Positions 44,001 to 59,000 of a stretch of 64,000 bases of DNA are shown piece after piece (the first letter of the stretch is position 1; each line of letters opens with the position of its first letter). The position numbers and the translations under genes are program-made. Source of the DNA: Stichopus chloronotus (lineage: Eukaryota > Echinodermata > Holothuroidea > Aspidochirotida > Stichopodidae); the NCBI GenBank assembly GCA_021234535.1, contig CM037830.1, forward strand, positions 17,415,116 through 17,479,115, read 5' to 3'. The notes beneath the pieces are model-generated. The model saw only the letters and a list, made by a program, of their open reading frames with translations. It was not told the DNA's origin and did no database searches.

Positions 44001-47000
44001 TGCACAAGAACAATATTTAAAGTTTGCATCTCAACACATTTCACCCATTCCTGTAACTTTCTATGTTGCTATGCTGTCAAACAGAGCAGGCACTCCTCTC
44101 CTACAGGAACCTCAGTGTCCCAGTTTCAACAGGACTGTTTCCTGTTCAAGGATGGCGGCTTATACTTGTCAAACAAACGTTCAATTCCTGATGAAACAAG
44201 GTTTTGATGTGCCGGCACGTTAGATTGCATGATCACTAAACTGGTAGTTGATATTACCACGGTAGAAGAAACATGAGTGATACTCATAAGTTATATTGAA
44301 CTGCTTTAAAACCAGAAATTTGAAAAATTTCTGTAAGTCAAAGAAGATACTGAACAGATTTTGTGTCAGTGTTGTTTGTTATTAGCCATTTCTTTTCCTC
44401 ATCACACGGTACGGCATTTTTGATACCACATTCAACTAAAACATGAATGCAATTTTTTCCCAGAAGTTCCTTTTTCACTATTCAGTTTTTCCCTACTAGA
44501 TGTGGAACCTGTAAAGAAGGAAATAATGAGGCCTGTGTTCAAAAAAAAAGACAGGGATAGGAAATACTTCTTTATGTTACTTGACACCTTTACTGCATAA
44601 ATAAATTTGAAGAACTCTGGTTCATGATTTAAGTATGTACAAATAGAAACCTGTTTTTTTTTTTTTTTTTTGTGGATTCAGTGTTTGAGATAATCCTTGG
44701 TCAAGTTAAAAGGTCATTTACATGTCAGTCATAATTCAGGGTTGTCTTTTGTCTGGTTGTGGTTTGTGCATTGAGAGTGTGTAAACATGGAAAGTCCACA
44801 AACCTGAAAAGTCTATATTGAGTGGCCACAGCTTAGTCTTTAGTCCATGTACAGCTCGTGGTCTGTGAAGGAACCCTAAGGGCACAAAGCTCAAGTGAGT
44901 TGCCAAATAAAAACTGAACTTTTAACCTAGATGTCAGGACCATGGAGCTATTACAGGGACAAACTGGATAGTGTAACTGTTAAATGTATTCCTTCAGCAA
45001 AGCTATTTGAAAACAATACTTTCTGGCAACTACTCAAGGCATATTGAACATGATTATATTGTGGGTCCTTTTAAAAAAAATTTGGCCTTTTTTTTTTGCC
45101 CACTTGGAGATGCAATTTCTTGCTTTTGCTGCAAATATATATATAGTGCAGTTATGAAACCTTTGGTTTTGGGACAGTATCAATGTTAGCAGAGTGTAAC
45201 TCCTGGCAATGGATGCAAGTCAGTCTCTTGTAATAATTACCATAGTTGGAGGGATGACAAAATTAAATTGGCAAAGAATTCAAGTAGCCAGAAATTGTTT
45301 TTTTGGGGAAAAATGAAAAATTGCTTTAAATTTTTGGAGTGAGGTCTCCAGTCATAATGTTAGTAAAGGAGGACAACCCTTTCATGGTTTATTTTGAAGT
45401 CTTTTTAACTTTACCTCTTTAAGTCATAGCTGATATTGTGTAGCATCCTTATTGTTGGTTTCTTGTGTTAACAAATGAACCTATGCAGTCAAGTAGGTGT
45501 GTGTGTCCACACGTGTGTATGTGACGTGATTGGAATACGATGTGTGAGGCGCAATAACTCAATAATCGAGTGCTCAATTTTTCTCAAACTTGGTCTGTAT
45601 GTGTGTATCATATTGAATAGATGTGCCATATCATTTTGGGCACCTGGTGCGCATATCCTGCATATTAATGAGTGGGCAAAGCTTAATGTAAAGTTGGAAT
45701 ATGAGGCATGTGGCACGCTAACTCAATAATCGCTTGCTCAATTTTTTTGAAACTTGGTGTGTACCTGTATCATATTGAGTAGATGTGCCTAATTTTTTTT
45801 ATGGTGCCTATATCTTGCATATTAATGAATGGGCTTTACTTAATGTAAAATTCCTGATATGGCAATATCTTTGCAGTGCCTTGTCCGATTTGCTCCGAAT
45901 GTGATAGGAATGTGTTGTTAGATATCAGGTACATGACCATGCCATTTTTATTTTCGATGTCTGTAGCATTTGTTGCATTTTTTTGGCTTCAGTTTGTGTA
46001 CAAGTGTACAGAAAATTTCGAACGTTTGTGCATGGTGTGGGCAATTGACTTTTGGTTACTGAAATACGTTTGCTCCATTTTTATGCTATGGATCATGGTT
46101 GTATGTTCCATCAGTTCCCCTCCAGCAAATAACGTAAGTACTGCTTGAGGTAGTAGTTTCATGATCAAATGAAGAAGCAGCAGTGCTTTGGGAAGCACTG
46201 TAGGTGCAAGTTTTGGCTGAATCAGTTTACATTCTAGTGCTTCAGTGATGATGTGTGCATTGATGTACATGGCTTTTAATTAGTAAGGTGGGCAAGACAC
46301 AATGAAAGAAAATAACTCAGTTGGTGTTCTTACCAGTGGAAACTAGACTCTAGCATTACCCATCAGGGTATGCTGTCAGTGTTGGGTGGACTTTAAAGGG
46401 ACATACAGTAGATGTGATAGGCATTATTGCAATGTGCAGAATCCCTCCTTTAGGGCTTTTAATGAAAGATTTACAGCTGTTTGTGCTATGAAAAATGAAT
46501 GAAATATTGGTGTATGTTGAAGGAATTAATACCTTCAAATCTTTGCATTAATTGAAATGGCTTCATTGATATTTATGAACTCCAGCACACCATTTTACAG
46601 TATGTTTATTCTAAGTACAATTAACCATAGTACCCCTGGGCTGTTGTGAAATCATGCAAAATACTTGTTTTCTTGCAGATAGTGTGTAACACTGTTGATG
46701 GTTGGTCACATTAGTGTATGAAAGTGGTTCCACCTGGGCGTTGTCCTGCTTGGGGTCTCATGTCCAAAATGGGCCATATGAGCCATTTTATAAAATCGTG
46801 AAATAAGTTTCTCTCTCTACAGATTTTATGTTACAAAACTGAGGGTTCATGATCAGAAATGGGCTATGTGGGTTATTGTACAAAATAAGTGTAAAATGCT
46901 CCTTACCTTCATAGTTTACATTACTGTACATCTTTGCAAGGAACCTCATGGCCCTTGGGCTCTTGTTTTCAATTTGGGAAAATAAAATCTGTGACTGTGC

Positions 47001-50000
47001 GCACCTTCTGTTGCGACAGTTCATACACAGTGATTGTACAGTTTGTATCTCCACGTCTCATGCCAATGATACCACCTAATGGAGTATGTCACTTTATCAA
47101 GGCAAAACTTGCTTCTTCATATTTACATAAATACAAGTTTTTCGATGTTGAACGATGTAGTGGAATGTTATACCGCACTGTCATGTGCAACAAACCAGCC
47201 TGTTTTTGAAATGCTGTTGATTCAGTGAACTCCATACTGGAATATGAGTCCCTCAAACATATTTAAACAATCTTTCCCTGATGTTGTGAATGGATTGTGA
47301 AATGTTACTACTAGAGCAAAAAAATGTTGAGTAGCACATTTGTTAATTTGAAATATTTTGCCAAAATGTTGTGTGGAAGTAGTAGAAAAACATACTGCAC
47401 TTGTTCATAAATTGAAAAACAAAGCATAATTTACAAAATGCACATAATATCTGATATTTTTCTGTGGCTCTTATCCAATAAAGAATACAAAAAAACAAAA
47501 ACAAAAAAAGCTGCAATGCCAACAAAATATTTGTCATTGCTGTGGAGGCACAGAATTACATAGGCAGGTGTGTTTCTTGGACAAAGCAGCTTGTCAAACA
47601 CGAACTCTAACCATGCCCTCACATAACAACTTACTGTAGAAGTTTAAAGATTGTATAGTGTAATATGAATAGTATGAAAGTTTTGATAGTGGTGTTTCTT
47701 AAATTTACTACAATTCTTCCTTAATTTTGTTTTTCATCTCAGTCACTCCCTTATCTGCTTCTCTCTTACTGGAGTTTGTTGCTTAGTACTATGCTCCCAG
47801 CTCTGTTAATAGAAATGTCACCTGTATCCTCACAATAATTGCACTCTGATCTTCCATGCCAAAGTAAATCGTGAGTCAAGGTTAACCGGATGGAGGATGG
47901 AAATAGCAGAAAATCTCAGAAGCAAATTCCACAGAAACCTCCACACTCTTAACACATCTGTCAGGATGGCACTGTCATTGTAACGTACTGTAGCCAAGGC
48001 TATGAACAACTTAGAAACTATGAGTTTGAAATGTCGTTTCCAGGTTTCCTCATGAGAACTTAACGGTTTGCCTTTTTTGAGGTTGACAAGTTTGAAAGAT
48101 TCTTGAGGAAATGAAATAGTTGTAGAATTGTTGGTCCTTTTTGAAACAAAACTACTGTCCAATTCACAATTTTTTGTGGGATGTCTGCAAACACCAGGCA
48201 GGTAGAGCAGCATTCATTGATTTGTGTATGGGTCTTAAAGGTCATGTGACTTGCATCTAGAAAAAAGCTGGCTTCATTCAGAAGTTGCAGAGTGAAACCC
48301 TGAATGACGATTCATTGAAACTTTGTTCATGTCTATTACTGTTTTTGAGATCCATTACTGTTTTGGAGACTTCAAATGTTTGATGTCGATGCAAAACATG
48401 ACATGAAGTGTAGCACAGTGTCGGTATTTCTTTTGTTAGGCCAACGTGTATTGCCTTAGAATTACTTATTGACTTGGTGTCACGTTGGTAAGTGATATTG
48501 ATATTTTTGAAGAAGAAAATATGTGCTTCCAAAATAAGACTCTCTGGTCATGAATATAAAATTCTCAATATCCCTTGACAAAATGGTGAAGTAGACAAAG
48601 GGTAACATCAGACATATCATAGGTTTCCATCTCTTGACATCGCAAATTTGCATGCATGGCCAATGTTTATTCATGGTACAAGTGTGAGACATGGATTTGC
48701 CTATAAATTGTCATATTTGATGGAGTTTGATCATTTTCAGTGATTGATATACACTCACTTACTCTAAAATGTCACACGACCCTTAGCATCATAATCCTCT
48801 GACAGTACAGTAGGTTCACTGTCATCATAGTGAAGAGGGGCTTTCATTTCTGTAAGTAGTGTGATTAATTAAGTGACATTTGTACAGAATGAAGTGGATT
48901 GGTGAAACTATGTGTTACGATGAACAATACGACGTGAACAGTAGATGGGAACAGAAAAGAAACTGCGATACAGTCCTGCTATGGTATAGACACTGTTCAA
49001 ACAGTACATTCAGCAATACGCCCACAATGAGGAAGTAACTCTGCAAAGTTCCTCCGTACGATGTGGACTGTATTTTGTTGTAGAGAGATCAGAGTGCTGT
49101 GCGAGATTAAGTGTGGGAAATTCCCGCCATTGCACTGTTTACCAAGTGCTTATGATGAGGCTTCTCTGTTCTGATAAAAAAAGAGATAGGGGAGATTAGG
49201 TCACTCTAATTTAGGGGTTTCAAAGTCAGGTTACTTGTTAAACATAGCATAGGTTTTCACTGTAGCCTTGATCAAGTTGCAAGATCAGTTGAATACCTCT
49301 TCTCGGTACTTTGATATGATGCAGATGCTGAAGGCAGAGTGCCCCCCCCATTTTTCTCATCACCTCCCACTTCCAATTCTCCCTGCCTCTTACTGTACAG
49401 TACCTTCTTTTCCTCTCTCCTCACCCTCCCCTGCTCCCTTGCCATATAGATCACCACATGGCCATTTGAAACAAAATGCTTTAGGTAGTGAATGCCAGTT
49501 GAAATGAAACCTACAGTAGGACTGAATGCTGTCTATGTCGTTAGTTGTGGGAACTATTGATGCTTACTTCAGTTATTTGAGCTGAAAATGCAATCGTATT
49601 CTAAATTACATGGTAAGTCTGCAAGGAGAATGAGGCAAAAAAACTTACTTTAGAACTGACAGCCCATGCAGTATAGTGGGTAATGCAGAACTCTTCACCA
49701 AGTTTCATGTAATGTCTGTCTGTTTCCCATACATTTACATCACCCCTCAGTCTGCACTCCTACAGTAGCACATCAGGATGGCTGAATGGGAAGGAGGCTC
49801 TAGTCTGGTATTAGACCAGACGGCACCAGTACCGGTTTACAGGTTACCAGTGCTCTTAGCATGATAGTATAGGAGTGCCTTTTGGTTTGGGGCAGCAAGT
49901 CAAACAATGTGGAAACTTTCTCAGTCTGCTCTTTTGAGAAACTTCTATAATTTGGAGATCGCATGACAATCTTCAGGTTCTTCCACTGAAGCGTAAGCCA

Positions 50001-53000
50001 TTCTGGTCCCGACAGTGGCTAAGTGGTGAAATTTGCCAACTTAAGTCGTTGCAAGTATGTTAAGTACAGTGAAAGTTAAGCTAGATGGTGAATAGTATTT
50101 CAAAGCTGTTGTCTTTCCCTATGTCCTCAATGTAATACAAAGATAATAAAAAAAAATTATGAAAAGGTAAAACAGCAGAATCACAATCAGGAGAACATTA
50201 TCATGGGGTACATACACTGTAGAGTTATTCATGTGAACTTTTGTTTGAAATCAAAGGTCCTATTGGTCCATGCTGATCATGCTAGATTTACTCGCCCTGC
50301 AGTTATCTGTCTCAGCAAAACAACTGCACTGTCCAAGAGTTCTGGCAACTTTTCAGGACCATTCCAAAAACAAGAAGTGTAACAGCAGTGGTAAGATGGC
50401 TGGATTTAGGGAACTACAGCCTTCCAGAAATTGTTATGATAGGGCTACCACCTGGGTAAAGGGATGCCTGCGGAGCCTGGAAATGTGATCTAGCGGTGCA
50501 TTTTTAATTAAAAATTTGCTGTTACGTTCCGTGCCAACTTATGGTGGTACTCTGCTTAGATAGCATGTGTGTGATGATGGACACCACGTGAACCTCACCC
50601 CCCCCCCCACAGGAAGGATGTTTCCATGCCACCACATACTGACAGAAGCAGGAAAGAGATGTTGCAAAGACTTTGTCCTCTAACTAAACATCACCAAATG
50701 ACACTCTTAGAGTAGTGTAAGTGCTGTATAGGCCTTTCTAATGCACTTAGTCTCATCTACCATGCCAAAAGTTCTGGCAACCTTTTATCACCTTGCTAAA
50801 CAAATCTGAATATTCTAATACTCAGAACTGCTGTTAAGAGCTTCCATCTAGCTGATTTGCTTCTTGGTACACATCTTTTCCCACCATGCGCTTATCATAC
50901 TAACCACATATACCCGTATTTGTATGGTATGTGTGAGATTTTAACAGATATTTTTCTTCTTTTATTCCGCAGAATGGTACTATGGACACCTTAGCTCAAA
51001 TTGTGCCGCTGTGGTAAGTTGTGTCATTGTTGTGCTCCTGTTAACGGTAGAGGGTATGGATTAGGATAGAGTGTACAGGATAAGATTTAGGCTATGGGAT
51101 GGGGGTAAAGAGTGTGAGATAGGATGGTAGGGTATTGCATGGGAGAGAGGGTGAGGGATGGAGGGTGTGGTACAGAGGGTCTTGTAAGGGGTAGAGGTGA
51201 TGGGAAGAATGATATGGAGGGAGGGGGGCAACTGCAAGAATTCCACTGGGTATCAGTCCTTAATACTGTGTATTGAAGACCTCGCTGGTTTTTAGGAGCT
51301 TGTCCGTAACGTGGCTGTTAGATCCTGAAGGTGTGATCCACAAACAACCAAATGAAAGATCAGTTATCGCTCGGATGCCTGCAGCATCCAGTTCAGTCAT
51401 CCTCTACGGTTGTTACTGTACATGTACACAGGGTTCTGTTAATAGGTACTGAACTTGTTTGCTCCAGTATAGTATTGCACTGTACGTCACTGTCTGTGCT
51501 ACAGACTGAAGGATGATGGGTCTACTTTTCATGTGAATCATGCAGCTAAAAATAATTCAGATGCTCAGTGAGCTGAGAAACTGAAATTAAAAGCTGCGTG
51601 GGGTGAAACAATGGCGGTTTATCATCATCTCCACGAATGAACCTTTAGTTCTTGATCTCTTTTCATGTGGTAAGGTCACAATTCATGATACTCACATGTG
51701 ACATCATTTTAGAGGAACTTTCAAGTAGCTCTCACAATTCTGCAGAGGCAGCGATATTTTACCTTTTTGTCCTTTTTGAGAGACATATTGCAGGAGTTTG
51801 TTGAACTTTGAAGGAAGAGAGAAAAATATCAAAGTTGGTGATATGATTGGAATCTTTTTGTGTTCCGTGAATGCATCCCTCTGGTGTCATGAAAGTGCTG
51901 GGCGTCGACCGATGTGATTTTCGCTGCCATCCGATGGCTGATGGGGTCAAGACCCCCGATAAATAATTTTTGTAAACTCTTTGAAAGCTTGACCACAGTT
52001 TGGAGAATTCAGTATGAAATTCCAATTCAGACAAACCTTAACTGTACACATACCAAAGTAGTTAGACATGGTGCGGTATTTGCAAATGTGGGGTTTTCCC
52101 ATATTTTTCAGTTGGTATTAAAGTAGCACATGATGCTATGCACTTCAGGTTTCACATGATGTTATTACCTCTGTACCTCTTCACCTCTTCACCTCTGTTC
52201 TTGTGCATGGTATAACAGTATGTCATTTGGCTTCAGGAGATTGGGCTGATATGCGGTGGTAATGTGTCATTGGCATCATTTGTCTGGGAAATTTATATCT
52301 CCTGAAACAACGGCCAGAGTTGTCATTCTCATCTTTGTTAAAGGGCAGGTGGCTTTAGTTGTAATAAATTAAAAAAAAATGAAAGGTATGCAGCTGTACC
52401 ATTTTCTTTTCAAATAGTGAAGGTCAAACAGCGAAGTTATTGACAAACTCTTAGTATACAGAATTCATGCTTGTATACAATGTATCAGTTTATGAAAAAC
52501 CTTGACTTACAGTATCAGCTCCACCTCATCTCCGTACAAGCTTAAACAAAACGTGGCTTAAATCTATGAAGTTACAGTAATTATTTTACGTACAGTTAGT
52601 GGTAACATTTACTTGCTTTCAGACGACAGATATTTGAACCATGCTCCTGTTCGCCCGCAGTCCATAGCTGCATTAACGGGAATCTTCTATTCCAAGCAGG
52701 GTGCTCCCATGAAAGTTGCAGGGGTTTATTGTTGCACTTTATGGTTTCAGCTGGCCCAGCTCTCTGGTTCATTCAGATTCACTAATAAGCAGAATGAACA
52801 TTTGAGATCCTTAAATTAATCTGGTAGATACTGCAAAGTGCCATGACCTTTTTGACTTGATGCCAAATGTCCTTCTTGATGCAAACAAGGATGTGCAATC
52901 TGTGGGCTGCCATGCAACCTCCTTCTGTGAGACCCCATAACAATTTTTGCTTGGTCCTGTTTGCAACCCAAGCGTTACACTTTGACTGCAACCTGGAAGT

Positions 53001-56000
53001 TGACGTCTTGTTCAGAATATTATGAAAACAAAGAAAAAGTCTCTCCATACCATGACGTGATTGTGCGTCCTAGATAAAATGCGATGAATTCTGCGTCATT
53101 GATTGTTCATTGCTCAGTACACAGGCTCTAGGTAATGTATTTATTAACCATTGGTCTATTTAGAATTTCAGAGCGGACAGTTTACATCACTCACGGCAAG
53201 GGCGATGCTCACCTGCAAGAGGCGGTCACAGGTTTCTCTTGGATTGATTCCTCCTGAGTGCAGTGGCATTTTTAGCATCATCCATTTATCAATTAAAGAA
53301 TTGACTTAAAAGGATGCATTCTAAAATTTGAGTGCCTAGTAACATGTTTGTCAAAGCAAAATGGTGGTTTAACCAGACAGACTTTCTTCAACAAATGACC
53401 CGTAGTCCAATGACTACTGTAGATGGGCACATGGACTGACACTCATGAGACGGTAGCAGAATGGAGATGAATGTATGCGAGACGCCACCTGGGTACAGTG
53501 CTCCTTTTTGCTCCAATGCGGTCCTTTGGAGGGTTACAGCAATTTGACCTGGTGTTCAGTAAGGTTGTACCCCTGGTCCTCTGATGTAAAAGATGTATAA
53601 ATATCACTCTTCATTCTAAAATCTTAAAGCCACCCCCGCCACCTCAACGTTGTTGTGTTAATGAGTCGAAACTGTGTAACACAAGTAAGGTTGGTCAACA
53701 ACCTTTGCACTCAATGAATTCAATGCTCCTCCATTTTTGTAAGGTTGCACCCCTGGTCCTCTGATGTAAAAGATGTATAAATACCACTCTTCATTCCAAA
53801 ATCTTAAAGCCACACCCACCACCTAAGCGTTGTTGTGTTAATGAGTCGAAACTGTGTAACACAAGAAAGGTCGGTCAACAACATTTGCTCTCTGTGGATT
53901 CAACGCTCCTCCATTTTTGTAGCAGTGAGACATTGCGGCTTCCATGTTTATGCTTGCCGTAATATTTCTTTCACTTTTTTTTTTTTCTTGTGTATGAGGT
54001 TCTCAGGTCTTCACTTGTTACTTTCACCCAGGATTGAAAACAGTAACTGTAGGAAGCATTGCAAAAAGATGGGCTCGGTTTCCAAATGTTTTTCCTGTTC
54101 AACAACTCTTCCTTCCTTCTTTGAATGTGAAGTACAGGATGTTTCGATGAGTCGGGTTTCTCTTTGGACAGTGTTTGCAGATCCCCATGTGACATGTACA
54201 GACTTAACCAAACCCTAATCACATGTACTGGATCGTGCTCCGTGGGAAATGCTTTGATATTTCCGTAGGTAATTGTTTGAAAAGTTGGCACAAGATACTG
54301 TGATATGTGTGCAAGGTGAAACGGGTATCCTGCAGGAAAGTAATCCTTATAAAACCAGACCATGAAAAGGAGCAAAACAAAAGAGCAGAAGCTGAGGAAA
54401 AATGATAATGAACTGTAAATATCGCCTTGTGAAATATGACAAAAGACAGGACTCACTCATGAATCACCTCAGATTAGATATATATATACGTTGCCTGAAA
54501 TTCCCCTTTAAATACTTCAATGCTGTACATGCCTGAGTTTCTCATTCAGAGTTTGCTAAACACAATATGTAATTTCTACAGCTCCTCTCATTGTTACGAC
54601 CCTTCGCTTGAACTAACGTTCCAGAACATTGGTATGAAGCCTGAGGTTAGCTTTGCTTTCTTCTTTTTACCTTAAAAGAACAAAAAAAAAGAAGACTAGA
54701 AATACTCCTTAAAACATTGAAAATAGACAGTGACCAGTGTACTCATTTCAAGAAAAAATTACTGTAAACTCAGTGCACATTGCACAGTACTTTGTGTGCA
54801 CATTCATACTTTGGAATGACTTTTGTACATGAATACCATTGCTAGGTGAAATTCCTGCTATCTTTACCTTGAGATATGCCCTTCCATCATTATTTTTGCT
54901 CATTCTTGGCTTAGGCTAAGATTTACTTGTTCTATATTAACAAAACATATAGGCCTTTATTCTTTCTGTAGGCCTTATCTGGAAGACTGTCACACACCTG
55001 TATGTACAGCCACAACAGTTCATACCTCTTTCAGCTTAGTGTATGCAGTAAGCAGTCTGCAGTCTACCCATCTTCGGTTTGCATTTGGCATGAAATTGCT
55101 GCCAAAAAAATTATTGATCCAGTCTGATCCAGAGAAAAGCAAACTCCATACATCCCAGCAGACTGAATTTCATATCTTGCCAGCTTGTATTCTCAACTTG
55201 GCCATTGGGCATGCAGCTGTTACAGTATATAGCAGATGTATGTGAGTGTTTTTAAGTTGTAGGTGGAGCAGAATTAATCAGACAAAAGGCCTGCATAAAT
55301 TTTCTATTCTGTGTAGTTTACATTGCATTAGTACAGTACTTACCTGTGTCCCCTCCTGTAGCACTTTCAAAATTCCTTCTCTGTGGGTGCCAAGGGAGCC
55401 ATTTCAGTCACTTCATATACTCTGAGAGAAGGTACTGCACAGTGTAAGCTCTTTGCTTGTAAAAATCCAAATACTCAGAGGAGTGCCCTCATAACATTAA
55501 TGTTTGATGAATTCTATTTAATTTTTTTTGATTCCTTGCCGAAGGCAGAGGAATCTATGGGATGGTGATGTCGTGTGTGTGTGTGTGTATGTATGTATGT
55601 GCGTGTGTGACGCCTGCTTGTAAACACGATATCTAAAGAAGCGTAACTCTGAGTGATCTCATACTTGGCAGGTAGATTGCCCTTATTGAGTAGATGATCC
55701 CTATTGTTTTTGGTGGAGGTCAAAGGTCATTTGGGGTCACTAGAGGTCAAATGGTAAATATCTTGAAAATTGCTTGTAAACATGATATCTCCAGAAGCGT
55801 AACTCTGAGTGATCTCATACTTGGCATGAAGGTTGCCCTTATTGAGTAGATGATCCCTATTTTTTTTGGTGGAGGTCAAAGGTCATTTGGGGTCAACAGG
55901 GGTCAAATTGTGAAAACCTTGTAAACACGATATCTCAAGAAAGGAAGCTTGTAGAAATCTCATGTGTAGTATGTAGTTGTACCATGTTGAGTAGAGGAAC

Positions 56001-59000
56001 TCTATTGTTTTCAGTGGAGGTCAAAGGTCATTTGGGGTCAACAGGGGTCAAATTGTGAAAACCATGTAAACACGATATCTCAAGAACGATAAATGTGAGA
56101 GATCTCATAGTTAGGGTGTGGATTGCCCATATCGAGTAGATGATCCCTATTTTTTTTGGCAGAGGTGAAAATGGGAGGTCAAAATGTGAAAATCTACGAT
56201 ATTTAAAGAACGGTCTTTCTAGTGAATTTTATACTTGTAATGTAGAATCCTCTTGTTGATTTGAGAACTTCTTTTAGTACATACCAACATTGTCTCTTCG
56301 ATAACCATAAAGAAAAGATGAAGACAACATTAAATTTGGTATCAAAGATTATTATTTGGCAAACCTTATGCGACTGTCCTCATAAGGACATGTGAGCATG
56401 CTTGAATTGTAAATTGGAATTGATTAAATATACCACGGGTTATTAGCTTTATAAAAAGAACTAAATTACTGATAATTTGGATCAAATACCCTTGAGCGTG
56501 CATGAACTGTGATTGCTTAATTGAATGAATCAAATTGTAACTGACCCACCTCTGTTCAAATTGGCCACTGTTATCTGACATAATTTATCACAGTTGACTG
56601 CCAGTAGAAACCACAATGTCCAGAACAAATCATACAGTCTGTTGAGCCAGGTGCACAATGGACTTAACCATTTACTGTATAAACAGTGTCTCTGTTTAGC
56701 CCTTAAAGGGAAATAGGGCGTTTGTTTTACAGAAAACAACCATATTTTTAAAACCATTATTTGTGGACATAAAATGATAGATTATTCAGAATAACCAATT
56801 ACAGTAGCCTTATTTTCAAGAAATAAGATTCTCACAGATTGTTGTTCAACAATAATTTGTGCACCCAAACTTTTTAAAATTCAAATGATGCATCCGTCAC
56901 TCATCACATGCATAATGTTTTGAGGAGATGAAGCTTTGACAGATATTTATTGATGAGACTGAATGGTTTAACAATGGTTAAAGCGAATTTCTTTGTACGC
57001 CATGTTGGTGTATTCTAAATGCCCTATTTCACTTTACAGTAGTTCAGCTAAGCTTTAAACAAATGACTACTGTGTATCAAACCAAGGAAACTTGTACTGT
57101 GTGTTGAGACTAAAGGCAAAATTGCAAGTCATGCTAGATTCTGGTTTAATAGGGTTATCAGTTTTTGCTAATTTTCAAGGACCTCATAGCCATTGGGAAG
57201 GGCATCACGCCAAAAAATCAAATACGAAAGAGCTGCCACCAATAGCTGTAACTCGACAAAATAAAGTGCTATAATTTTGATTAAATAAACATGTTTTACC
57301 TTTTCATCAAGTTATTAGACATGACAAAATATAATTTGTTCCCCTGCAGCATCATATCCGTTTGGGAGTTTTCTCATGTTTGTGTAGGTCAAAGGTTATT
57401 TGGGTGACAAAAGGTCAAAACCTTGTATACATGATATTTGAAGGGTGATAAATGTGAGGGATTTTATACTTAGTTTGTGAATTGTTCATATTTAGCGTGT
57501 TGATGGCCATATAGGGTAGGTGATCCCTATCGTTTTAAGTGGAGGTGAAAGGTCATTTTGGGTCACGAGAATTCAAAAGGTTTTGACCTTACTAAGATGG
57601 TATCTCAAGTAGGATAACTGTGTGGGATCTCATGCTTGTCATGTGGGCAATTCATGTTTGTTACAATATATATCATGAGGCAAGGAATCACTAAGCCTTT
57701 TGGCTTTCTAGTTTCTATTTAGATGATGTTGTTTGTGAATCCCTTTGTTATTCAATACTGATTCAAATGCAATGAAATGTTAAACATAGCTGCTACTAAT
57801 GTGGTAAAAATGAACATAAACTGTTGAGTTGCTACAGCTGTGACTTGACCTGTCTGTTTTGAAAACTTATGCTCTCTTGAACTGCTGTAGCATGTTAAGA
57901 GCTCTTTTGAAAAATTGCAACACACCTCCTACACCTTTCCAAGTGCACATCAGCAATGTCACACTATGTGCTATGGCCAAAAGAGTCCATGCATATTGAT
58001 TCACATTAGGACATTGTAGAGACTTATTTTTATACATTCAGCAAGTAAGAAAATTGTGTGAAATCTGGATGTGTTCCTTGGCAGATATGACACAAGACCA
58101 GTGCTCTTACTAGAATTACATTCATTAATTGCTACAGTGGAGCAAGATAATTTCTTTTTTCATCTCTTAATAACCAATTTGATTGTTTTTTTTTCGTTTC
58201 CACCGTGTGTGCTATTGCAAAAAAAAAAAAACTATGTGTGCACCTCTGTGGGGGTTGGACATTTTCCTTTTACTGGATTACAGTAGTTGGTCTTTTACAA
58301 CATCGTGAACACTTTTAGACTTGCATTATCGCAGCTGTTGCAAATTGAGTTCATAGCTTGTTTCGAACAGAAAGCGTTCATCGAATTGTTGGGGTAGAAA
58401 TGTACAGCATAGATTTGCTATGACTGCATGAACAACCTTAGAATGGACAATGGCAGGATTGGGTTTTATCTGTGGGCTTCTTTTATCTCGCCATTGAATT
58501 CGAACGTTTTGCACATTCTGCAGCAATTTGTAAGTGGCAGGAAGGAAGTTGTACTATCCGTATTGTCGCTCTCTAGTTTGGAAGGTCAGAAACTTGTGAA
58601 ATACCAACATCTGTGTGGTAGCTGATATACCGTCTGAAGTGGATGGAACACATGCGAAGAAACTGAAAGTTTCAAAGTATTTCCTCATTTGCAGATTGGT
58701 ATTCTCTCATAACTTTATGGCCCTTCCACAGGGGCCTCCTTCACTGACTACACCACCTTTCACAATCGTGTTGAAAGGAGGTTGTTTCACTATCTTCCTT
58801 TCATGTTACACCAGTTGCAAGTGCCAGCGAGTGAGTACCATTGCATATACAACATTGCCCTATTTAGGTTCCTAACAATTCTCTATTTTGAGGAAGTAGT
58901 TTCTAGCTCATACCAGCCAGCTGAGTATGAGCTATTGTAATGGTGCAGTGTCACTTTATCCATCTCTGTTCACAATTGTTCAAAATGCTTCTCCTCTGTC

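Larger units (their letters stand above)
39410..50972 (+). other. DOCK: DOCK intron 2, 11.6 kb
   Basis: No confident gene on either strand. It holds a perfect hairpin (40245-40330), dispersed repeats (41910-42065, 46660-46990, 48225-48755), a tandem repeat (45475-45900), a run of 20 or more T near 44650-44671 and a weak - strand open frame at 47830-48213. Long first introns are usual for DOCK genes. Confidence 0.8.

Noticed and set aside
53971..54456. 161-residue - strand frame in DOCK intron 3
   Set aside because: Low-complexity ends (S/F-rich and K-rich), no family resemblance, overlaps an opposing frame.
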